DNA of 36,374 bases from an uncultured Armatimonadota bacterium (GTDB taxonomy: Bacteria > Armatimonadota > Fimbriimonadia > Fimbriimonadales > Fimbriimonadaceae). Below are positions 8,128-15,811 of this stretch, piece after piece. The position numbers and the translations under genes were made by a program. The stretch is taken from positions 1-36,374 of the forward strand of contig CAIUHP010000087.1 in the NCBI GenBank assembly GCA_903899015.1, read 5' to 3'. A model generated the notes under the pieces. It made no database searches. It saw nothing but the letters and a program-made list of their open reading frames with translations, and had not been told where the DNA came from. Each line of letters starts with the position of its first letter. The stretch's first letter is position 1.

Positions 8128-8497
8128 CCCCTAAGTTTGCCGAAACTGGGAGGAGTTTTGCTGTCTGGGCGAGTGAGAATTCGACAATTCGATACGTCTA
8201 TGTTCCCGAGAAGTCAGCGCAAGACGATCGGGAGTGGGACAGGATGTGGAACCGAATCAGCCATTGTCAGGAGCATCGAAGCGGGCAACCCTGAGTTCCC
8301 CGACCAGAGTTTCATCCAGTGTGAACGGGAAGCCGTCATGTCAGTCACAGGTGGAAACTGGCTCTTCTAAATTCACAAAATCACCACCAAAGATTCCACT
8401 CTCAATAATCTCAAGAGATCTCCACCTTCGTGCCGCTTGGGTCTTCACGTGGGATATGGAAGATGAGCTCAATATCTGTTAGTATTCAGGCCAACTC
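8128..8497 (+). other. Intergenic stretch with possible frameshifted coding remnant and the aminotransferase promoter
   Basis: No intact gene is visible. Two plus-strand frames look protein-like in succession. One, roughly 8140-8294, contains STIRYVYVPEKSAQDDREWD. The other, roughly 8255-8370, contains EAGNPEFPDQSFIQCER and ends at a stop at 8370. A single frameshift near 8260 would join them, which could mean an eroded gene that has lost its N-terminus. This is weak evidence. A TAGTAT box at 8480-8485 lies 12 nt before the aminotransferase ATG and may be its -10 element. Confidence 0.3.
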
Positions 8498-9676
8498 ATG
8501 GAATCCGCGCTAACCTACTTTCCTCCGATGGGCGTGTACGAGACGCTCTTTAAATTTCTCGACGCGACCGGTAAGTACATGGGGACCGAGGGGACGCATC
8601 CTTGGGCACAAGGATTTCCCTTAACGACTCAGTTGCCCGATGGCCCTGAAATTCCAACTTCGATCACTTTCAGCAACGCGGACCTAAAATATCCTCCTGC
8701 CACCGGTGGCATGGAACTATTAACGGCCATTCGCGATTACTACAACCACTTTTATGGCAGTCAAATTTCCACAGACAATATTGCGATCTTCGCCGGTGGT
8801 CGGCCAGGAATCTTTGCGACACTGGCATTCCTTAATCCAGACTATCGAGTTCTTGTCGAGGAGACCGAATACACACCCTATTGGGATGCGCTCCGCCTAT
8901 TGGGAAGGAAATACGCCATTATTCCGAGCAATCCAGAAAACCGATTCCGGCCCTCTTTGGCAGATTATCAAAGTCAACCCGCTCCCTCGTTTCTTCTCAA
9001 GAGTAACCCATGCAATCCAACAGGAGTGACTTGGAGAGGAGATAAGTTGGCATCGCTCGTTCAGTTCTGCCTCGAATCCGGTCGGGGAGGATTGTTCGAT
9101 GAAGCCTATGAATACTTCCAGACCGGAGAGCCGGACAGCGCGATACGCTACATTCCAGAGATCGACAAATCGAATGTATTCATTGTAAGTGCTGCAACCA
9201 AGGGACTGCAGGCCCCCGGATTACGAGTGGGTTGGGTTATTGCTTCAGAGCAAAACATCGAGTTGTTTCGGAATTTCTCCAGCATTGCAATGGGCGGGAT
9301 CGCGAGACCTTCCCAAATCTGTACTGCTCAGTTAATGGAACTCGGCCGAGCAAAACAAGCTCGAGCGGCGGTCGGAAAGTTTTACGATTCTCAAAGGTCT
9401 CGATATAGCGAAGCACTTTCGGCGATGGGCTTGGACCTTTTTACGGGAGATGGTGGGTTTTACCACTGGGGTCGATTACCGGGCGACCTAACCGCAGACG
9501 AGTTCAACGAACGCCTTTTCAAGCATGAAGCGGCCATTCTTCCCGGCACCCTTTGCGACATGTTTCGACGCGGTGAAAAGTCACCGATGGCTGACTTTGT
9601 TCGCTTTTCATTCGGTCCTCTCAGCGCCGAAAGTTTCGAAGACGATCTAGCGATCCTTCGAGACTGCCTGAAATAA
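8498..9676 (+). CDS. Class I/II PLP-dependent aminotransferase
   Basis: The 392-residue protein is a fold-type I aminotransferase. Residues visible are SNPCNPTG at 169-176 (substrate carboxylate and PLP-ring contact), D201 in LFDEAYEYF (pyridine nitrogen), Y204, and the Schiff-base lysine K235 in SAATKGLQAPGLRVGW with R243 binding PLP phosphate. A glycine-rich AGGRPG turn near residue 99 contacts the phosphate. The amino-donor specificity cannot be read. The gene is not close to any plus-strand neighbour and ends at a strong hairpin, so it is probably monocistronic. The start is ATG 8498 with no Shine-Dalgarno and a TAGTAT box 12 nt upstream. Confidence 0.9.
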   Translation: MESALTYFPPMGVYETLFKFLDATGKYMGTEGTHPWAQGFPLTTQLPDGPEIPTSITFSNADLKYPPATGGMELLTAIRDYYNHFYGSQISTDNIAIFAGGRPGIFATLAFLNPDYRVLVEETEYTPYWDALRLLGRKYAIIPSNPENRFRPSLADYQSQPAPSFLLKSNPCNPTGVTWRGDKLASLVQFCLESGRGGLFDEAYEYFQTGEPDSAIRYIPEIDKSNVFIVSAATKGLQAPGLRVGWVIASEQNIELFRNFSSIAMGGIARPSQICTAQLMELGRAKQARAAVGKFYDSQRSRYSEALSAMGLDLFTGDGGFYHWGRLPGDLTADEFNERLFKHEAAILPGTLCDMFRRGEKSPMADFVRFSFGPLSAESFEDDLAILRDCLK

Positions 9677-9680
9677 ATGA

Positions 9681-9711
9681 GCCCTTCCCTCCTGTTGAAT
9701 TCGGGAAGGGC
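9681..9711. terminator. Hairpin terminator between convergent genes
   Basis: A perfect 9-bp stem, GCCCTTCCC at 9681-9689 and GGGAAGGGC at 9703-9711, closes a 13-nt loop. It starts 4 nt after the aminotransferase stop and lies 22 nt before the stop of the converging lipoprotein gene. It probably serves both directions. The T-tract is weak on either side. Confidence 0.75.
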
Positions 9712-9733
9712 CGATTCGTTCTGCGACTCGCAC

Positions 9734-10489
9734 CTAAGGCGAAACAGTAGCCGATGCTTTGAATCTAACTTGAGCTTTTGTCGTGTAGTTGTATGACGAT
9801 ATGCTGCCGGAGGCTGAATTCGCAGTTACGGTAGCAAAATCGGATAGTTTGTAGTTGGCGAAGCTGATCGAAGCAATTGCGATATCGTTAAGTTGAATCA
9901 CGAGCGTCGCATAGCCAGATGAGTAGGCCCAGAAAGTGACATTCAACCCTTGCCATTGACCTCGATATTCGGTCATTGTGCCTCCCGCTTGTACTGAATA
10001 CGGAGTGTTTGACATTGTTAAACGTGCATTTGTGCTACCGGCGTTAAAGTTAAAACTAACTTCTCCTCGGCTAACCTTGGGCGCAGGATGAACGAGATGG
10101 AAATCAAGCACTACCCCCGGGATATCCGATCGCGTGAGCCTGAGAGTTGTGTCGTTTACAACTGTTCCATTCAAATGAAATGATTCGCCGTCTAAAGGCT
10201 CGCAAGTAGCATTGATGGCATTTCCGGTAACAGTTCCTTCAAATGAGCCAGTTTGATGAGCATAAGCTCCCGTCTCTGTCGCCACGGCGAAATCTCCGCT
10301 CCATGACTGGGAATTGTCGCTGAAGATCTCGAGTTCCATGGGCGAACCATCTGGAAGTACCGCTGAATATTCCGAGAGCGGAGCTCCGGCAACGGGAACG
10401 ACCGAAGAAGTCGAAGAACTGGATCCACCGCAACCAATAAGCAAGAAAAGCATACTGGCACTAATAACAGGAACCCAAAATTTGGTCAT
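9734..10489 (-). CDS. Putative lipoprotein of unknown function
   Basis: From ATG 10489 the protein is 251 residues. It has a lipoprotein signal: a short charged start MTKFW, a hydrophobic core and the lipobox LIGC followed by GGSSSS, so the mature cysteine would be lipidated and the protein anchored to a membrane. A low-complexity Ser/Gly linker leads to a beta-rich domain with many Thr/Ser residues and no motif I recognise. The frame continues upstream to 10534 but the extra 15 residues would bury the signal. No Shine-Dalgarno is present. The gene shares the hairpin terminator with the converging aminotransferase. Confidence 0.75.
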   Translation of the reverse strand: MTKFWVPVISASMLFLLIGCGGSSSSTSSVVPVAGAPLSEYSAVLPDGSPMELEIFSDNSQSWSGDFAVATETGAYAHQTGSFEGTVTGNAINATCEPLDGESFHLNGTVVNDTTLRLTRSDIPGVVLDFHLVHPAPKVSRGEVSFNFNAGSTNARLTMSNTPYSVQAGGTMTEYRGQWQGLNVTFWAYSSGYATLVIQLNDIAIASISFANYKLSDFATVTANSASGSISSYNYTTKAQVRFKASATVSP

Positions 10490-10872
10490 GGGGAAGCGTA
10501 GCAGGTATTTGTGCCTAAGACTTCGGTTTCCCAATAATCATGGGATTTTCCACTTGCGGATAGTTTCCCTTCGACCGATCGTAGCTCCCGCTTCACTAGT
10601 TAAGAATCAAAATCAAAAAATCGAATATTCGGTTCAACTCGAAATGCAGCTGATCAAGGAGGCTTTGTTGATCTGCACCCGATTTTTAGTAGAGTTCTTG
10701 AGGGGATTCCATCTGGCTTTACAAACGGAACCAGCGTCTCGGAACATCACCATCGACTTGGTTCGTGCGCCGATCTCCCGGCGCTTGAAGGAAGGATGCG
10801 TTTGTAGCAGGCGTTTTCTTTGATGAGCGGTCTTGGTTTCTATTGATCTCCAGGGTTAGAATTGCCGGGTGT

Positions 10873-10911
10873 AAAACCGGGGGCCAGAACCTTCCCCGAT
10901 CTACAAAAATT
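10873..10911. repeat. Intergenic repeat module 1, copy A (hairpin plus TCTACAA tail)
   Basis: The module reads AAAA, then CGGGG...CCCCG forming a short hairpin, then aTCTACAAaAATT. A second copy at 21897-21934 differs at only a few positions and keeps both arms and the TCTACAA tail. The conservation across non-coding DNA in two places argues for a dispersed repeat rather than chance. Confidence 0.6.
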
Positions 10912-10921
10912 GAGGAAACTT

Positions 10922-10975
10922 ATGCTCCGAAGCATGGGATCCAACCCGTAAGGAATTTACCAACCTGCGGAGCAT
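10922..10975. repeat. Intergenic repeat module 2, copy A (nested palindrome)
   Basis: The outer arms ATGCTCCG (10922-10929) and CGGAGCAT (10968-10975) are perfect inverted repeats. Inside them lies the smaller palindrome GTAA-GGAAT-TTAC followed by AACCTG. The copy at 21787-21832 has the same nested plan with GGAGC/GCTCC outer arms, an inner arm around GGAAT and the AACCTG-like link. Confidence 0.6.
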
Positions 10976-11036
10976 CATCCGTGCGATCTTGAAATCGCGC
11001 TACGAACCATACCCGTCACACACATAGGGGACGATG

Positions 11037-11052
11037 GGCACATGCTTGTGCC
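11037..11052. promoter_or_regulatory. Palindrome in the promoter spacer of the DUF1905 gene
   Basis: GGCACA-TGCT-TGTGCC is a perfect 6-bp inverted repeat ending 2 nt before the TATAAT box. Its position over the -35/-10 spacer suits a repressor or activator operator. No canonical -35 is present, which would fit activator-dependent control. The binding protein is unknown. Confidence 0.4.
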
Positions 11053-11054
11053 GA

Positions 11055-11060
11055 TATAAT
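11055..11060 (+). promoter_or_regulatory. -10 box (TATAAT) giving a probable leaderless mRNA
   Basis: A consensus TATAAT sits exactly 7 nt before the ATG at 11068. Transcription normally starts about 7 nt downstream of a -10 box, so the message would begin at the A of ATG. There is no Shine-Dalgarno, as expected for a leaderless transcript. Confidence 0.6.
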
Positions 11061-11067
11061 CCTAGCG

Positions 11068-11364
11068 ATGCAATTGGAATTCACGGCAGTCGCGATATGG
11101 TGGCGAGGTCCCGCTCCATTTGTTTTTGTTCCGATTCCTGCCGACCTATCCTCCGAGATTAAAGCGATCTCCTCGCGTGTCAGTTACGGGTGGGGAGTCA
11201 TTCCGGTCAGCGTACGAATTGGACATACTCAGTACACGACTTCCCTATTCCCCAAAGACGGTGTCTACTTGGTGCCCATCAAGGTGGCTGTTCAACGGGC
11301 CGAAGAAGTCAATGTGGGCAACCTTGTAGACCTTCAAGTTGAAATCCTAGCGGATAGAGTCTAG
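11068..11364 (+). CDS. DUF1905 domain protein
   Basis: The 98-residue protein is a stand-alone DUF1905 (PF08922) domain, a small beta-barrel. It shows the family order: an N-terminal strand FTAVAIWWRGPAPFVFVPIP, WGVIPVSVRIGHTQYTTSLFP in the middle, then YLVPIKVAVQRAEEVNVGNLVDLQVEI. The function is unknown; the domain is often fused to a YdeI/OmdA domain, as in the gene at 26876 in this window. It has a TATAAT box 7 nt before the ATG. Its stop overlaps the stop of the converging GNAT gene by 4 nt. Confidence 0.85.
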   Translation: MQLEFTAVAIWWRGPAPFVFVPIPADLSSEIKAISSRVSYGWGVIPVSVRIGHTQYTTSLFPKDGVYLVPIKVAVQRAEEVNVGNLVDLQVEILADRV

Positions 11365-11852
11365 GGAAGCCCACGAACCCACCACTCCGACGCTACGGAG
11401 AACTCTAATGAACTTAAAAGCGATCGCTTCCCTAGATGCAGTTGGGGGCAAATGATAACCATTTGATTGCATCCTTTCTCCTTTGCCAAAGGTGACAAGT
11501 AATTGAGAAGTTGCTCCCCAATCTCAATCCAATCCTCGGTGTTTTTGACTCCAAAATCGTCTACGAGACACGTGAGCCCTCCCGGATCATAAACGGGAGG
11601 TGCGGGAACAAAAGCGGCCATCAAAAAACCCTGAATTCCCGTTTCCGATTCGGCAACGAGGACAACCATTTTGTCCTGTGAAATGACAAATTCGAAAAAT
11701 CCGTGCTGTTTCTCGTCCGCACCTTCTGCCACTCGCCAAAACTGAGGCTGAAACCCGGCCAACTCCGACCGGAACTTGGCAGAAATACGCACTAGATCGG
11801 CCACGTCAGATGAAGTTGCTCGCCTGATATCGATTCTTGTTTTGCTAGACAC
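11361..11852 (-). CDS. Putative GNAT-like acetyltransferase
   Basis: The 163-residue protein begins RIDIRRATSSDVADLVRISAKFR, the usual N-terminal strand-helix of GNAT proteins. It continues with VVLVAESETGIQGFLMAAF, matching the central strand pair. The acetyl-CoA loop is poorly conserved: the expected (Q/R)xxGxG is replaced by KNTEDWIEIGEQLL, so CoA binding is uncertain. The start is GTG 11852 with an excellent AAAGGAGG five nt upstream. The gene is divergent from the AlkD-like gene, 79 nt away, and overlaps the DUF1905 stop. Confidence 0.75.
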   Translation of the reverse strand: MSSKTRIDIRRATSSDVADLVRISAKFRSELAGFQPQFWRVAEGADEKQHGFFEFVISQDKMVVLVAESETGIQGFLMAAFVPAPPVYDPGGLTCLVDDFGVKNTEDWIEIGEQLLNYLSPLAKEKGCNQMVIICPQLHLGKRSLLSSLEFSVASEWWVRGLP

Positions 11853-11931
11853 AGGATCCTCCTTTCGGACTCGATCCGCAGGCTACCCTGATGCATCGTA
11901 TGTCTGTTTTGACTCAAGCCATAAATTCCCA

Positions 11932-12645
11932 ATGGTGAGATCCATTGACGTCGTGAGACTCGATAGGCCAATCTACGACATGACCTACGACGAGGTAATG
12001 TCCCAGTTAAAAGCCTTGAGCAACGATATGATCCGAAAGCACAATGCGAAAGCGGGTGTCGGAGACAATCAATTTGGAGTCAAGATGGGAGACATCCGGA
12101 ACCTCGGGAAACTGATTAAGCCTAATCCCGAGTTGGCTGCTCAGCTTTGGGCAAGTAACAACCTGGATGCGATGATGTTGGCAACTCTAATCATGAAGCC
12201 CAAGTTGCTTACAATTGGCGAGATTGAGCAGATGCTCGCCCACATCTCCTACTTCCAAATTACAGATATTTTTGGAACGAACGTCGTAAAAATGCATCCT
12301 GACAAAGAGTCGGTCAGAGAGAAATGGATGGATTCCACAAACGTCATGATCCGTCGAATGGGTTGGAGCTTAACAACCGAGCGTGTTATCAAAGACCCCT
12401 CGGGTATTGACCTCCGTGGCTTGCTGAATCGTATTGAGGCGGAAATGGGCACCGCGCCTAGAGATGCTCAGTGGACAATGAATTTCTGTCTTGCAGAAAT
12501 TGGAATTCGTAATCCGGACCTCCGAGCACGTGCTATCGCAATTGGCGAAAAGATCGGCGCTTTCCGTGACTATCCGGTATCAAAAGGGTGCACTTCTCCG
12601 TACGCCCCCATCTGGATCGAAGCAATTGCCAGCCGCCAGGCTTAG
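11932..12645 (+). CDS. AlkD-like DNA alkylation repair protein
   Basis: This protein of about 238 residues belongs to the DNA alkylation repair HEAT-like family (PF08713), in which AlkD removes 3- and 7-alkylpurines. The order is family-like: MTYDEVMSQLKAL, KMGDIRNLGKLIK, ELAAQLWASNNLDAMMLATLI, then WMDSTNVMIRRMGWSLTTERV. The C-terminal segment YPVSKGCTSPYAPIWIEA is shared with the AlkD-like subgroup that carries this tail. I chose ATG 11932. ATG 11980, at MTYDEV, is a reasonable alternative because many relatives start there. The open frame upstream to 11776 is antisense to the GNAT gene. Neither start has a strong Shine-Dalgarno. Confidence 0.82.
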   Translation: MVRSIDVVRLDRPIYDMTYDEVMSQLKALSNDMIRKHNAKAGVGDNQFGVKMGDIRNLGKLIKPNPELAAQLWASNNLDAMMLATLIMKPKLLTIGEIEQMLAHISYFQITDIFGTNVVKMHPDKESVREKWMDSTNVMIRRMGWSLTTERVIKDPSGIDLRGLLNRIEAEMGTAPRDAQWTMNFCLAEIGIRNPDLRARAIAIGEKIGAFRDYPVSKGCTSPYAPIWIEAIASRQA

Positions 12646-12661
12646 GCGAAGGAAGGTGGCG

Positions 12662-13210
12662 TCAATCTCGAAACCAGCGGGATCGTTTTTGACGTTGCAC
12701 CCATGCTTCAAGCACAGCCTGGACATTGGCTTCAAGCGGATTTATCGAAGACAATTCGAGGTCGTAGACACAGAGTTTGTGAATCGTTAAGAAATCTTGG
12801 CGAGCGCTTCCCACGCGCCGATCTCCTCGCTCTATTTCCCTCCGTTCGAGTTCCTCAATCGGGCAATGTAGCCCAATCATAAACACATCAAACGGGCGGA
12901 GCAATTCTTGTAGATGGGCGCACCACTGATCGGTTTCAATGATATGTTCAACAATAAGGTTGTTTCCCGCCTCAGCGAGGGCCGGCAAACAGCGACGGAA
13001 TCCGTCAAAGAAATGAGGACGAATCTCGTTCCATTCGAATTCAGCGACTTCTGGACGCGAAGGCGGCAGGATCCTGGCGGCAATCAAATGGTCGATGGAC
13101 ACGTGCCAGAAAGGCACCGGAAGCGCGCTTTGTAACGCCTGGGCCAGTGTTGATTTCCCAGAACTTGACGCCCCGTTGATGAAAATTATTTTGCCAGGTG
13201 AGTCGCTCAA
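12662..13210 (-). CDS. Chloramphenicol phosphotransferase-like P-loop kinase
   Basis: The domain of about 183 residues matches CPT-like kinases. It has Walker A GASSSGKST (G13 to K19-S20, counted from TTG 13210), then LPVPFWHVSIDHLI with D40 where CPT has its catalytic Asp. EIERGDRRVGSARQ follows as the lid region. CPT phosphorylates chloramphenicol, but family members also act on other small molecules, so resistance is not certain. The start is a problem: the frame is open to 13462 with no ATG anywhere, and the only upstream starts are TTG or GTG. I chose TTG 13210 because the family begins just before the P-loop and the divergent gene at 13442 needs a promoter here. Confidence 0.7.
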   Translation of the reverse strand: MSDSPGKIIFINGASSSGKSTLAQALQSALPVPFWHVSIDHLIAARILPPSRPEVAEFEWNEIRPHFFDGFRRCLPALAEAGNNLIVEHIIETDQWCAHLQELLRPFDVFMIGLHCPIEELERREIERGDRRVGSARQDFLTIHKLCVYDLELSSINPLEANVQAVLEAWVQRQKRSRWFRD

Positions 13211-13429
13211 TTTCTTCAGTTCTAATTTACGGCAGGTCTCAGCTATTCTACCGAGATAATAGGTTTGCCACAATCCCGATGAACGGGTGCCATTACATGC
13301 TCCAAGGTAACCCACCAAGCGTTTTTCAGGTTCGGTTAGAAATCTCTCAACATCATTGAGAGACGCGCCATTCCTTGCGGTTTGAAGAATGGAAATCCGA
13401 TTTGCGCGCCAGAATGCCGATGCGCTTGA

Positions 13430-13435
13430 TAGACT
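13430..13435 (+). promoter_or_regulatory. -10-like box TAGACT of the GloVer gene
   Basis: TAGACT lies 6 nt before ATG 13442 and no Shine-Dalgarno is present, so the transcript may be leaderless. No -35 box is evident at the usual distance. It lies inside the upstream open frame of the divergent kinase gene. Confidence 0.4.
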
Positions 13436-13441
13436 TCGGCC

Positions 13442-15808
13442 ATGGGCACTTGCGTTAAACAATCCAGCTTAAGTTCCAATGCGTTCCGATCTGGGATCTC
13501 TCTTTGCATTGGACTCGCCGTCGTGCGAAGCGCACAGGCTCAATCGCCGACCTACTCCAAGCTGGCTGATTTGCCCGCGAACAATTTGAGCTTCCCAGGG
13601 GACTATTTTTCCTTGGGATTGACTGAGAGCGTAAATATGCCAGGAACCTTCTTCGGACAATACGCCCTTGATGAAGATAACAGTCAACTGTTCTGGGTGA
13701 ACTCAAAAGGCATATTCAATACGGGCCCTGGCTTTCAGGGAAATTGCCCTCAAGGAACGATGATCAGTCAGGGCGACGGAACCTTTTGGGGAACCAGTGG
13801 CGGGTTTGGCGGTGCCGGGATTATATACTACGGAACACCGACAGTTGCCCTCTACAAAGCAGATATTCGAGGGGGTTATGCTCCCGTTTATAACTTCACA
13901 TTCGATCAGGGCCAGAGCTTCAATCGGCTTACAGTGGCAAGAGGTTGCCTCTATGGTTCTGCGATCACGGGAGGCGTGCCAAATTCCAAGAATTCGGGTG
14001 GCGATGGCACGATCTTCAAGATTACTCCCGGCTACAACGTGATTATGCTGAGACAGCTCGACCGGACCATCAGCACTCCCGAAGCCGGGCTTCCCACTGG
14101 ACCGCTTTTCCTTGCTTCCGACGGCAATTTGTATGGAACTTCGTTGAGAGGTGGTCCGAAAGACGGAGGAACCGTTTACAAGCTCGACGCTAAAGATCGA
14201 TTTTTTGTCGTTCACTCGTTCATCGGGACTGATGGCCAAGCGCCCTTTGGAGGTCTCGTTCAGGGCCGCAATGGAGTTCTGTACGGCACCACGTATGAAG
14301 GTGGCAAGAGTGGCAAAGGCATCGTCTTCGGTGTGACAACAGGCGGAAAATTTACGACCATTCATACCTTTGGTGATGGTTCGGTTGCAAACGATGGAAC
14401 GCACCCAGTAGCCGGACTAACCCTCGGGCCAGATGGCAGTCTATATGGGACGACCGAAGTTGGTGGCAAGTATGGAAATGGCACCGTTTATAGGATTTCT
14501 CCATCAGGCACCGAAACAATCGTGCATGCTTTTGGAACCTCAACTTCCGATGGCATCAATCCCTGCGGTCTGCTCACGGTTGGGTTGGATGGCAATCTTT
14601 ATGGTTCAACCGCATGGGGTGGGCAGAACAATAACGGCACCGTCTTCAAAGTCGTGGTCCAAACGCCACCTTCCGTCAAGCTCTCGATAAGTCCTTCGAC
14701 TCTTACCGTTGCCGCTGGCAACCACATTGTCTACAACATAACCTGCACGAACCTTGGAAAAGTTGCCGCCTACGATGTGAGCATCAATGCGATCGTCCCA
14801 GCACACACTCAACTCGTTGATCAAGGTGCGGGAAGCAACCAATGGTCGCTGAGCAACGGTCACTTAACGGGCAGCATAGGAAGCCTCCTCCCTGGCCAGT
14901 CAGTCGTCTCATCATTTGCTGTTTCGGTTGGACTTACAACACCGGCAGGTACCAAGCTGGTCAGTTCCGTAAGTGGAACCTTCACTGCCGGGACGATTCC
15001 AACTTCCGCAACTTCAGTCGTCACCGTCACGTCTCATGGGTCCAAAAACCTTGGCTACTCAGTTCAGAATGGTGATTCGAAGATCCTTCAGGGATCAGGG
15101 ACAGGAAGCTCACCGGTTTCACCCGTTTCAGGAAAGATTCAATTCGCTAACAAACTCGGTGTGCTTTGGCTAAACGTTGATCTTTCTAATAATGGAACTC
15201 AAAGTTCCTGGAAAGCATCCGGAAGTGTTTCTCAGATCCTTTCTCAACTTCAACTTCTCCCTCCGAATCAGAATCCAGCAACTCTCATCGGTACATTTAG
15301 TCGAGCCGATGACTCGCTAACGGTCCTGGCGAGTCCGTATTCTGGAGGTCTGGGCTTGGCCGGCACGATGAACGCTATGCAACTATTTGACCTTCTTCCG
15401 TTAGGTGGAGCAGATATGTCACGACCTGGGGTTGCTCTGGCCATTCCGGTGTTTATTCAACTTCCCGACTTCGCGTCGGCGTCAAATGCCTTCAATCAAT
15501 CACTTCTCGACTATTCTCATTCAAATTGGACAGCCCTGAATACAGACTTGCAAGCGATGTCCGTTAGCCTTATCGCCCTGTCAAACAACCCTACCGAGTT
15601 ATCAGCGTTTGAAGGCAACCTAGCGGCCCTCAACCCCGGATTGCCTGCACAACTCGTTAAGAGCCGCATACTCAATGCTTCGGGCATCACCGACCTTGGC
15701 GCCTTGTATTTGGCAAGACCGATGATGGTCGCAGACCTTTTAGCTTATGCAAGGAGTGCTGATCTTCACCAAGGTGGGGTCAGTTCAACGTTTTTTGCGG
15801 TGCCATAA
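13442..15808 (+). CDS. Secreted GloVer-repeat and DUF11 protein
   Basis: This is a 788-residue exported protein. A signal peptide covers residues 1 to about 34, ending AQA before QSPTYS. Residues 185-405 hold at least four GloVer tandem repeats (TIGR03803), each carrying a DGxLYGTTxxGG...GTVYK core; a degenerate earlier copy lies near 110-180. These form a beta-propeller-like surface. A DUF11 domain (about 412-530), a beta-sandwich seen in extracellular matrix and sorted proteins, follows. The last 250 residues (about 540-788) match nothing I know; no C-terminal anchor such as PEP-CTERM is visible. The next gene starts 3 nt after the stop, so the two are co-translated or at least co-transcribed. 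Confidence 0.85.
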   Translation: MGTCVKQSSLSSNAFRSGISLCIGLAVVRSAQAQSPTYSKLADLPANNLSFPGDYFSLGLTESVNMPGTFFGQYALDEDNSQLFWVNSKGIFNTGPGFQGNCPQGTMISQGDGTFWGTSGGFGGAGIIYYGTPTVALYKADIRGGYAPVYNFTFDQGQSFNRLTVARGCLYGSAITGGVPNSKNSGGDGTIFKITPGYNVIMLRQLDRTISTPEAGLPTGPLFLASDGNLYGTSLRGGPKDGGTVYKLDAKDRFFVVHSFIGTDGQAPFGGLVQGRNGVLYGTTYEGGKSGKGIVFGVTTGGKFTTIHTFGDGSVANDGTHPVAGLTLGPDGSLYGTTEVGGKYGNGTVYRISPSGTETIVHAFGTSTSDGINPCGLLTVGLDGNLYGSTAWGGQNNNGTVFKVVVQTPPSVKLSISPSTLTVAAGNHIVYNITCTNLGKVAAYDVSINAIVPAHTQLVDQGAGSNQWSLSNGHLTGSIGSLLPGQSVVSSFAVSVGLTTPAGTKLVSSVSGTFTAGTIPTSATSVVTVTSHGSKNLGYSVQNGDSKILQGSGTGSSPVSPVSGKIQFANKLGVLWLNVDLSNNGTQSSWKASGSVSQILSQLQLLPPNQNPATLIGTFSRADDSLTVLASPYSGGLGLAGTMNAMQLFDLLPLGGADMSRPGVALAIPVFIQLPDFASASNAFNQSLLDYSHSNWTALNTDLQAMSVSLIALSNNPTELSAFEGNLAALNPGLPAQLVKSRILNASGITDLGALYLARPMMVADLLAYARSADLHQGGVSSTFFAVP

Positions 15809-15811
15809 AAC

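Larger units (their letters stand above)
10490..11067. other. 578-nt intergenic region with repeat modules and a promoter
   Basis: I see no convincing gene. A frame across 10643-10823 can be read but has no family match and no ribosome-binding site. The right part contains two hairpin repeat modules that recur near 21.8 kb (10873-10911 and 10922-10975), and a small GCGAT/ATCGC hairpin near 10984-11000. The end holds the palindrome and TATAAT box of the DUF1905 gene. The left part must include the promoter of the minus-strand lipoprotein gene, but no clear box stands out. Confidence 0.5.

Noticed and set aside
10314-10823. Plus-strand 169-codon frame
   Set aside because: The first half is antisense to the lipoprotein and the second half has no family match; no ribosome-binding site precedes any of its ATGs.
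13211-13462. Counting the kinase from the TTG at 13462
   Set aside because: The residues do not resemble the CPT family and the divergent gene starts at 13442; kept as an open question in the findings instead.
13703-14404. Minus-strand 233-codon frame
   Set aside because: It is antisense to the GloVer repeats. Repetitive Gly/Thr codons on the coding strand readily leave an open antisense frame.
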